Shown: piece by piece, positions 28,529-37,700 of the stretch
Layout: each line of letters begins with the position of its first letter
Numbering within the stretch: position 1 is the stretch's first letter
Source: Nemertoderma westbladi
Lineage: Eukaryota; Xenacoelomorpha; Nemertodermatida; Nemertodermatidae
NCBI GenBank assembly: GCA_032718475.1
Contig: JAUCBJ010007430.1
Coordinates: 61,880-125,879 of the forward strand
Length of the DNA: 64,000 nucleotides
Direction of reading: 5' to 3'
Translations under genes and position numbers: made by a program
The notes under the pieces: model-generated
Told to the model about the DNA's origin: nothing
What the model saw: only the letters and a program-made list of their open reading frames with translations
Databases searched by the model: none

Positions 28529-29705
28529 TGAATCACAGCTCAAATGGAGAGGATGCGTGTATTGGGCTATTACGTCACCTCCAAGAGCAGTCCTACAATA
28601 TTATTTAGCAATAGAGTCGTCAGTGAATGTTTGCTTAATCGCCGACATTGTGTCTCGGACTCTCAAAAGACATCCACTTTGTCTCGGAGAAGATCATACG
28701 TTCTACATGGAAGGGAGAATTCATACCGACGTGTTTAGACGATTTCTTGAACCCTTCTACAACTCCGACGCTCAGTGAAATGCCTTTACTCGAGCAGGAT
28801 TTAGTATATTTCGAGACGTGTATCTTCGCTGTGCGGGATCTCTTATCGAAAGGCCATCTATGTTTACATTGTTACTCTATGAAGGAGAACGTATCGTGGA
28901 GATTACGGATGAATCACGGCAGACGCGCGCGCCTATCGGTGATGATTTCGAAGTAACTACTACGATCACTGACGATCCTTTAGAGGAACTTCTTGAGATA
29001 GAAAGGAACCTCCCGAAGAAATCTCATACAGAGATTCGACAACTTGAAGCAACAGATGCTGTAGTTTGTATACAACCTTCAGAAACCTACCAACCCATAG
29101 ATCCAGATGATTATGATTATAGTGTGGGAGGAAGCGCTCGACCAATTGGAGATCTTATATATGAACGAGTGTGGTACCCTGCCAATACGATGTGTGGTAA
29201 ATGTGGCGTCGCTGGACATCATTTGACCAAGTGCAGTGGAAAGCACATTACTACGACTCAACTAATCTGTGGATGGTGTGGAGATCAAGGGTCTCATACC
29301 TTTTATACTTGCTGGAGATTTATGGCTCAATATACTTATTGCAATATAAAAGGGCATCGAGCATCTGAATGCCAACTAAGAGACATACCTTATGAACACG
29401 AATCTGTAAAACTCGTGAGAAAACTATTTGATGAGTGGGAAGATTTAGCCGACGAACACGTATCGGCACAAAGAAGACGATTTCCGATGAGGGCGCATCT
29501 CGGATTTTGGGCGGTAAATCCCCAAACGATGATGTCGGAAGGATACATCTCCGCTATGCCCCAATATGACGAGCTTATCAGTAGTCGATATTTTGCCTCA
29601 CGACAGTGGATTCCGAGTGGTGCACGAGTATCTATTACAGATTCACCCAGACAACAAGAACACGTGGAATTTTCAGAAAGTCGTAAATCGTATCACGTAT
29701 GGTGA
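28529..29705 (+). pseudogene. ORF3-A, second (truncated) copy
   Basis: Duplicate of 19822-21007 lacking the N-terminus, including exonuclease-like motifs I and II. Relative to the first copy it has a TGT to TGA change (Cys to stop) near 28776, a 9-bp deletion near 28940 (GHLGDD to GDD) and loss of the first Cys of the third zinc knuckle (QCTYC to QYTYC, near 29332). These changes point to absence of selection after duplication. It lies divergent to the ORF3-B copy at the junction. Confidence 0.85.
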
Positions 29706-29721
29706 ATTTTATCGTTTCTGA

Positions 29722-30321
29722 ACTGAAAAGCGGAATAAGGGAGCTTGGTTAACCGTCGCATGGGCATACCGGGCCGCGTTTTACCACAAACGTATACGAG
29801 CGAGCGTATTCGAGGAAGAGGAGATCCTAGAGGCGACAAATATACCAGCCACTCCGGTTGCGCCGTCTGCACGTCACCCTCGGGAGGACGGACAGGGTAG
29901 GATCATAAGGGTCCAGAAAGTTAGCCAACAATTAAAGAAGTCTATTAATATAGAAGAACGCAAGGGAGTTGAGCCGACCATTCGAATTACTCGGGATACG
30001 GTATCGCTTCCTAGAGAACCAACAGGAGGATCGGGACATACACCAGCTGATCCAAAGGGGGCGCAAGCTACTCTTGGGTCTGCGTCATCCGCTTCCCGCG
30101 CGTTCCCAGACGTTCTACCAACTGTAGTGACAACTGATCGGTCACGAGGAATCGGACGAGGATTCGGGATACCTAATAGACGAATTTGTGAGGAAACGGT
30201 CGCACCGTCTCTCAACGTCCAAGCGAAACCAGTGACTCGCCCCACGAGTCCCATATCGCGAGCAAAGTCACCTGTGCACAGTTTTCGAGGACGCGGCAGG
30301 GCTCGATCCACTAAGCGATAA
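29722..30321 (+). pseudogene. ORF3-A basic tail, second copy
   Basis: Duplicate of 21024-21623 with few substitutions; ends FRGRGRARSTKR. Same frame separation from the main ORF as in the first copy. Confidence 0.7.
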
Positions 30322-31112
30322 AAGGGAGGGCAAGGGTGGACAGAAGACTCGTGAGCCTTTCTTGTGAATTTGCGATTTATTTGAATTATATGTTTTATAT
30401 TTAATTAGTAAGTTTTGTATTCTGGAAGAACTCATATTTAGTAAGATTTATATTCAGTAAGAATTTATATTTTGCAAGATTTATATTTTATATTTGTGTT
30501 TATTCCGAACTTATGTAATTTATATTGTTCCGAATACTATGCAATTTATATCTTATAAGCAGTATTTGTATTTACAGTGAAATAGAAAGTAAGAGTAGAT
30601 GGAAGACTCGTGGGCCTTTCTTATAGTTTCATTTGTAAAGTGTTATATTTGTATTTAGAAAGTTTTATAGTTAGAAAGTTTTGTACTTAGAAAGACTCAT
30701 ATTTGTAATTATTCCGAACTTATGCAATCTACATTTAGGCACGAAAGTATTTGTAATTATTTGAATTTATGCAATATTTGAGATGCAATAGTAGATGGAA
30801 GACTCGCGAGCCTTTCTTATGATTTTCATTTATTTGTATTTGTAATTGTTTGAACTTATGCAATATTGAGATGCAATAGATTTATATTGGTGAATTTAAT
30901 TTAGATTTATATTGTACTTACTTAGTAAAGCCTTAAATATGTAAAGTTTGAATTTGTAATTATTTTGTATCGAATCATTATGTAGAAAGGAAGCATTGCT
31001 TGAAATTTAATTTGTAAATATGTAAGTACGCCCTAAGTATTCTATAATTTGATTGATTATTGGTGAAAACCGTATATTTTATGCACGACAATATCCTGTT
31101 TTCATGGAGCGG
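30322..31112 (+). other. Duplicated AT-rich 3' region of element A
   Basis: Duplicate of 21624-22414, again with three copies of the dispersed 20-bp motif (near 30341, 30601 and 30797). No gene seen. Confidence 0.75.
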
Positions 31113-31287
31113 TATAGAATTATATTCCCCAAATGCCGTGGATTTTCAAAATTTTTATTTTATTCGAATTAACTTTGCTAAAGATTACATTAAGTCCTCA
31201 TTTGTATTTGCTATATCTATTGTACTGTATTGTATTGTATCTATTGTATTGCTTTCTATTGTACGATGATTAGTCAAGTGGTTCAGT
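31113..31287 (+). repeat. LTR-A, left part, interrupted by B-plus
   Basis: First ~175 bp of LTR-A up to GTGGTTCAGT, where element B-plus is inserted. The LTR resumes at 43929. Confidence 0.9.
31283..31287 (+). other. Target-site duplication TCAGT (left)
   Basis: TCAGT immediately precedes the first TG of B-plus and is repeated at 43929-43933 directly after its final CA. In the uninterrupted LTR-A copy the site occurs once (22584-22588). Five bp is normal for BEL/Pao integration. Confidence 0.92.
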
Positions 31288-32474
31288 TGTAAAAGCTTTT
31301 GTGGGATAACTGATTCGTTTGCCTTGCTAACCAGTTCCCCCCCAGTCGCTGAATACTCTAAAAGGGGATCTATAACTCGAATAGCGCAAGCTACCAGCTT
31401 ATTGGCTGATTTGCTGTACGCAGGTATCTGGGCTCTGTTTAATCGGCCAACCAGCCTAGGAAGGTTGCGTCATAGCCTTGTTTTTGTATCTCCCAATAGA
31501 ATTTGAGTTAGCCTTGATTTTGACCTATCACAGAGCTACTGAACTGAAATTTTCCTATCTCACTGCTCTTTCTCTGTGTTGAACGGGAGCTTCGTGGAAT
31601 AAGGGTAGTTGGTATCCTCGTATAGAGGGTAGTCACGAGTTTTTCAAAGCCACGAAAGAACGGCTTTGTAGTGTTTTGTGCTTTCTGCTTTTTAGCTCAA
31701 CACTAGTAGGTTTAATTATAAGGACATATATCCTTTAACTGGCGGCTGTGAATATCACACGGCTTTTAATAACTGCTGCTAAAAATTACCTGCTCAATCA
31801 ATACTGTATACTGCTATTTGTTGTCGGTTATTCATTATATTGGTTGATGAATTATTATATTGGAATAACGAGAAATAACCCCGAAAACCCAATATTCTTG
31901 ATATACCTAAGGTAAGAGAGAAAGGTTACCAATAACGATTGTGACTTATGTTAAAGTGGTTTGAAGTGAATCTAATGTAATTTGATAGACCCTACATGAG
32001 TCAGTCTGTGTTCCTTTTATATGTGACTAAAATCAGTGAAGATTGGCAGATTAGTGTGCAGTATTGTGCAGCATTGTGTATGAGTGAGTCTGTTAAAGAA
32101 GCAATTCCTAAAGAATGCGCCATATATGTGAATTATAATTAAGCCATATCGTTGTGAGTAGTTTAAGTCATAACTCTGTTTATATAGATAAAGCGCCACG
32201 TCTTAAAGGAACTGTTAATATTCCCGAAGGTGAATAATATTGTCAGAGATTATATAATACTGTCAGTCGAATAATACATTAGGCTTACATAGCAATAAAA
32301 TTAAACCGTCGAACCCAATCTCCCGGGAATATCCAGCGGGTGAATGATCGCGCACAGATTGGTTTCGACTAGTGTAGTGAATCAAATACTTGTCATAGGC
32401 TAAAAAGCGATTTAATATCTAGAAGACATCTTAATTTGGCGGATTAAACTGCCAAAGGTCTGAAAGCGCGAACA
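31288..32474 (+). repeat. LTR-B, 5' LTR of B-plus
   Basis: 1187 bp, TGTAAAAGCTTTTGTGGG...AAAGCGCGAACA. I saw three substitutions against the 3' LTR (AACCAGCC/AACCTGCC, AACGGC/AACAGC, ATGTAATT/ATGTTATT). It is a subfamily distinct from the ~1270-bp LTRs of B-minus. Confidence 0.95.
32294..32299 (+). terminator. Polyadenylation signal AATAAA in LTR-B
   Basis: AATAAA about 175 bp before the LTR end, followed by a GT-rich stretch; also present in the 3' LTR. I could not assign a TATA box in this LTR with confidence. Confidence 0.4.
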
Positions 32475-32542
32475 TTAAAGGATATAGCTTCTTTATTGCA
32501 GTAAGCAATAAAGTTGAAAATACCGGTCAACCGGTAAACTTG

Positions 32543-32669
32543 AACCGGTACTTCTGTAGGTCAGTAGGCCCAACTGCAAGAACCTGTACTGCTGTAGGCC
32601 CGTAGGTCCAACTGCCAGAACCGGTACTTCTGTAGGTCCGTAGGCCTAACTGTCCTAACCGGTACTTCC
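32543..32669 (+). repeat. 38-bp tandem repeat, 3.4 units
   Basis: Units beginning AACCGGTACTTCTGTAGG at 32543, 32581, 32619 and (partial) 32657. The same array is at about 61996-62122 in B-minus. Confidence 0.85.
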
Positions 32670-32799
32670 CGTATAAGTACATTAGTATTATTCGATTTGA
32701 TTGTTGTATACCGGTAGGTCTTAGTACTTAATCAGGGAACGGCCGCCCTGGTTTTTTATTGAGATTTTACTTATTTCTGTCAAGTTTTATTTGTTTGTA

Positions 32800-33400
32800 G
32801 GCCAGTATTGAACAGAAGAAGTGTAAGCCTGATAAGATTGTGCAGACAATTTGTAGGCTGAGCTGTTGTCTGATTGCTGTTAAGTCTGAACGGATTGCAG
32901 TGTGTGTAGATCACCTGTCCGATAAAGAACGGTTAGGAAGTAGGGGCAGCGAACGCTGTAAGGTAAACCCCCAATTAAAGAATAAGTCGTACTACTGGGT
33001 TAGAACGCATACTACCTAATTATTTCGGAGTCTGCATGTCCTGTAGTTTATTTAGGCTTGAGAGTAGTCTGTCATCGTTTAGTCTGTACTTTGTTTGTGT
33101 AAGTCTGTACGGGTAGCGTATAATTTTATTTAGATAATTTGTAGGCTGGATAGTTGTCTGGCTGTTATTAGGTCTGAACGGATTGCAGCGTGTGTAGATC
33201 ACTTGTCCGATAAAGAACGGTTAGGAAGTAGGGGCAGCGAACGCTGTAAGGTAAACCCCCAACTAAAGAATAAGTCGTACTACTGGGTTAGAACGCATAC
33301 TACCTAATTATTTCGGAGTCTGCATATACCGTAGTTTGTTTAGGCTTGATAGTAGTCTGTCAGTGTTCGGTCTGCATTTTGTTTGAGTAGTTTGTACGCG
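32800..33400 (+). repeat. 288-bp tandem duplication in the B leader
   Basis: Two copies, e.g. GATAAAGAACGGTTAGGAAG at 32921 and 33209, each with ACTACTGGGTTAGAACGC and TTCGGAGTCTGCAT blocks. B-minus carries two copies with the same 288-bp spacing (GACTTATTCT at 61391 and 61679). The duplication therefore predates the split of the copies. Confidence 0.85.
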
Positions 33401-34354
33401 TAGCGTAATATTTATTATTCAGAGTTTATGCGATTATTCGCAACATTCATTCCCCAAGTTTGTTCCTACAGTAATTGTGTTTGTTATACATACCGCTATA
33501 GTTAAATTAACCCCGGTACTACACGGGCTGCTTGGCGTAGGTAAAGACTGGTGATTTTGTGCATCGGTCACTCCAGCAGATGCCGTGGTTCTTTTAGCTG
33601 TTCAAGTATATTTAACTACTGATTATCTGTTGTACAAGTACTCGTACCTAATTTAGGGTTTAGTGTACAGTACTTTCCGAAGTAATTAGTGTAGACATTA
33701 TATTTGTGTTGTAAAGTGGTTGATAGGCACGTTCGATTAGCTCTATTAACTTCTAGGTAGGAACACTCCGTGATACATAACGTAGAACCTATAGCGATAC
33801 GGCTATAGGTCGTCAGGCGGTGGTATTTTCCTATCTGGACAACGCAGTGTACTTACTACTACTTATTATTTCAAATACCGTAGTACCCTGTCCGTTGTAA
33901 TAACCAGATTCTAACCCTTTGTTAGGCTGGTTTGTAGACTTCTTGTAAAATCACCCTAAAAATTCGTATTTTGTGTTTTTTGTAAATTTTTGTGTTTATT
34001 TAGAGATTGTAATCTCAACCCGAATTGTACGTAATTTGTAGTATTAAGTAACTTAGGTAAATTAGAATTATTTGTTTTAGTGTCCTATAAGTAACACTTC
34101 ACTGAAAGCGCACCGCTTTGTGTAGTGATTACCCCCAGAAATAATAACATTTATTTCAAACATTGACAAAACCCATTAAAACGGGTATATATATATTATA
34201 AATCAAATCTAACGATTTATAAATATTAGGCCTACCATACAACCATTAGGTCTCAATATCAGTTGGATTACTGCTCAAATAACGGTAGTAAAGTAAGTAA
34301 AGTAACCAAGTAACCCTAAAAATTCAGAAATTCAATTATTTAAAGTAATTGATA

Positions 34355-34640
34355 TACCGGTATTTACGATAGGCCTATTATCTTTATTTCTATAAATTTA
34401 GGCTAAAATTATACCGGTACTTGTAATTAATTCTAGTCCAGAATTATATATACTACAAACTGTAAGCTGTATACCGGTATTCCCGATAGGCCTATTATAT
34501 ATTTATATATATTTGTGCTAAATTTATACCGGTATTCGGTGATAAACCTAGTCTGTAATAATAGTTATATATACTATAAGCATACCGGTATTCTAATATA
34601 TTATATATCACGCTACACTGAGTGGCAGTACCGGTAATTA
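34355..34640 (+). promoter_or_regulatory. Cluster of six TACCGGTA palindromes upstream of gag B
   Basis: ACCGGT flanked by T/A on both sides occurs near 34360, 34412, 34472, 34529, 34587 and 34628, about every 40-60 bp, ending about 90 bp before the gag ATG. B-minus has six at matching places (60028-60302). The arrangement resembles a transcription-factor site cluster; ACCGGT is a core of Grainyhead/CP2-type sites, but this is only suggestive. Confidence 0.5.
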
Positions 34641-34724
34641 ATTACTAGGCTAACAGTTAATACTGAGTTACTAGACTTGCTCAGACTGTGATACAGCAGT
34701 AGACATTCAACTGTATACATAAAC

Positions 34725-37700
34725 ATGTCTGATACTAAGCAGAACCTGTCAGACAGTATATTAGATGTAACTATCTGCGACTCAGATAGAGGCGTAGAAC
34801 CTTCTAGTCGTAAGTTCAGTTCACCTCCCACTGTGAGGAAAGCCATCCCTCCAGTAGTAATAAAAGAACCTAGGCTGGTCCAACATCGTAGGTCTATCAT
34901 AGGCACTCGAGCTCAGGTCAAACGGGACCAAGAAGCAGCGGAACAGCAACAACCCGCGAGCCAAGAACTTACTTCTCAACAGCCCGATAGCTCCAGTAGT
35001 GAAGATACGGTAGAACTGACACCCGAACGCGGAGCAAGGATGATGGATGAGGCTTATTCAGATCCCCTTCTCATCCTTCCTGCAGCCGTACTCACTAGGT
35101 TATTGATCGCTGTGGAAGAACACCAGATCGATTGGGCGAGAAGCCAGCGTTCAACTAGAGATAGTTATGCGGGATACACGAGTGAAGAACTGAAGTCTAT
35201 TGTCGAGTCGCAATGGAACTTCCCCGGACCCGGACTCCCGTTTGATTTATCAGAAGCTGCCTGGGAAGACATACACCGGATGGGAGTAGCCAAGGAAACC
35301 ATCGATCCAGCTGTGTGGAAGAGGTCCGCAGCCGGATACGCACAGGGATTCTTCAGCTCTATAGAGCGATTAAAAGAACAACTGTTTCATCAACCTCAAG
35401 GACCTCAAGAGCAGGGATTGCTGCTTTATCAAGTTAGAGAAAGAATTCTACGAATCAGGCTAATCTTATCGGCCTTTGAGGAGGCTTCTAAACGAAGACA
35501 AGACACGTCGTTGCAAGTCGCCGTCAAGACTTGGTTTCAAAGGGTGAATCTCCAGGTTCAAGGAACTGCTCAGTGGAAAGCTCAGCTAGAGGAGCGATCA
35601 ACCCATGGAGAATCAACAGACGCCACTTTTTCCCAAGTGGAAAGTGAAGCGACGGCAGAGAAACGGCATAAGAGGGATGCCATTGACATCTATCTGTCAG
35701 ACTATCAACGTTTTTTAGGTGATGACGAGTTGAGGAGAAGGTTAGAGGGACTTAGCCCTAATAGTGAAGGAACCAAGCTTGTGTTGGATGCCATCGATGT
35801 GGAAATGAGGGCTGCGAATCAGGCTAAATTTGATGAACAACTCCGCCTGACACGAGTCCAAGAAGAACATGTAAAGAAAAAACGTATAGAAGATAGAAAG
35901 ACAGCAGCAGCGGCAGTGGCAGCGGCAGAAGCGGATAGAAAAGCGGCAGAGGCAGCGGCAGAGGCAAAAGCGGCAGCGGCAGAGGCAGCGGCAGAGGCAA
36001 AAGCGGCAGCGGCAGAGGCAAAAGCGGTAGCTGCGGCCGAAGCGGAAAGAAAAATAGCAGTAGCAGAAGCAGAACGGAGGGCGGCTGAAGAAACCATCCA
36101 ATTAGAATTGGAAAACATTCAGGAGAATCAAGACTGCATAAATAAACAGTTAACAGCTAGTAATATGCAGATGATGAATCGATCTACTCCCAAAAGACAG
36201 GGATATACATCATCTGAGGAAGGCGATACCACCGATACTGAAGGCAAAGGAAATAGGTCTCGTTTAAGCAGACGTAAAAGAACATTCCACCGTCAGAAAT
36301 TGCCTGATTTGCCTCCAGCTGTTAGAAGGCAACTAAATAACACCAACTTAGGTAGTACAGAGCCCACAGACCAAATAATTAAAATAGAAAGACTCCCTAC
36401 TATAGTAGATGAGCCTGAAATAATTAGGCCTGTTCTTGAAATCACCCCTTCGGTGATAGACACACCTGTGCTCCCTGAAGCCACCTCTAAATTCCCTCTA
36501 CATAGCACTAAGCTACCTGTGCCCAGTAGAACTGCCCAGGAGACAGTTCAGGTCCTGGACCCCGAGCGAAATATTCCAGATTTGTCGCCCGTTGTCCCTC
36601 GTCCGCCCGCTACAACGTTGGCGACTCCCGCTTCGGCGGTCGAATGGGTGGACGAGAGACGACGGGGGATGGATCTCCTGCTCGGACAGATGCAGGAGAC
36701 AGTTCTACAATTCAAAGGCACAGTAAGGGAAAGTAGGCTAGAGTTGCAAGAAGTGCAGCAAAGTATTGCGCTAGAACGCGATAAATTAGTAAATTTACAA
36801 AAGGGTATATCAACACCCCCTGTAACAATGTGTCAACCCGTTAGGTCTGAAGTATCCCATGCGCAAGGTGTGGAGCCTACACGCATCTATACTGCTAGCG
36901 AAGTAGAAACTCCTATAGTGAACCCTATTAAGGGTAATTATAGACCTGTTGATAATGATATTCCATATAGAACTGATCATAATCCGAGAAATTTATATAC
37001 CGATAACTCGATATTAAATAACACGATGGCCCAAGAAAGTTTTACGCGTCAAATGGCTAGAACCGAAGCCCGGCAAGCGGTGAAGGTGGGAGAGATCGTC
37101 AAGTTCAATGGAGATGAGATGAAATGGTTACCTTTTAATGAATATTACAAAGATAACATACAGAACTCTGTGCTATCTAATGGAGAGAAACTTAGATTCC
37201 TCATCGAGTGCTTGGAAGGATCTCCCAAGTCAATGGCGTTAAAATTTATTGGACATCCAGATGGATTAAGACAAGTTTGGGATACACTAAACATCAGGTA
37301 TGGTAATAGGACTAACATAGCTAGGTATTTATATGCGAAATTAATGGCGCCCCGAAAGTTTCTTAGCAGCGGGATTATAGAGTTTTCCGATGAGATTCAG
37401 GAGATCTGTAGACAACTAGATTGGTTAGGTAAGTCTCATGAATACCAGAATTCTATGGTTGTAGGAGCCTTAGCATCTACTTTGCCCAAGGGTGGAGTAG
37501 GTACACGCTGGGACAAGAAGGTGTTATATATGATGGAACAACAACAACGAGACCCTACCATGGCTGATCTCATGTCATTCTTAGATGGAGAAGTGAAATT
37601 ACAGCTCCTAAGACAGTCCAGAGAGAAGACACTGGAAAACAAGGTAAGTGAGAAACCCGTCTCCAGAAGAAAGGTAACACCAGTGTGTTATACCGACGAC

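Larger units (their letters stand above)
32475..34724 (+). other. 5' leader of B-plus, non-coding
   Basis: 2.25 kb from LTR to the gag ATG, shared in inverted orientation with 59950-62186. It holds three repeat systems listed separately (38-bp, 288-bp and TACCGGTA clusters). No gene or clear primer-binding site found. Confidence 0.65.

Noticed and set aside
24581-28543. 28543 as the true start of ORF3-B in unit 1
   Set aside because: The codon there is TTG and the first residues come from junction filler and antisense ORF3-A sequence; the real start is seen at 50183 in the other copy.
35742-36118. Antisense ORFs over the coiled coil of gag B (Cys/Arg- or Ser/Ala-rich), and the like at 58508-58966
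   Set aside because: Mirror images of the GCAGCGGCAGAGGCA-type Ala/Glu repeat on the opposite strand.
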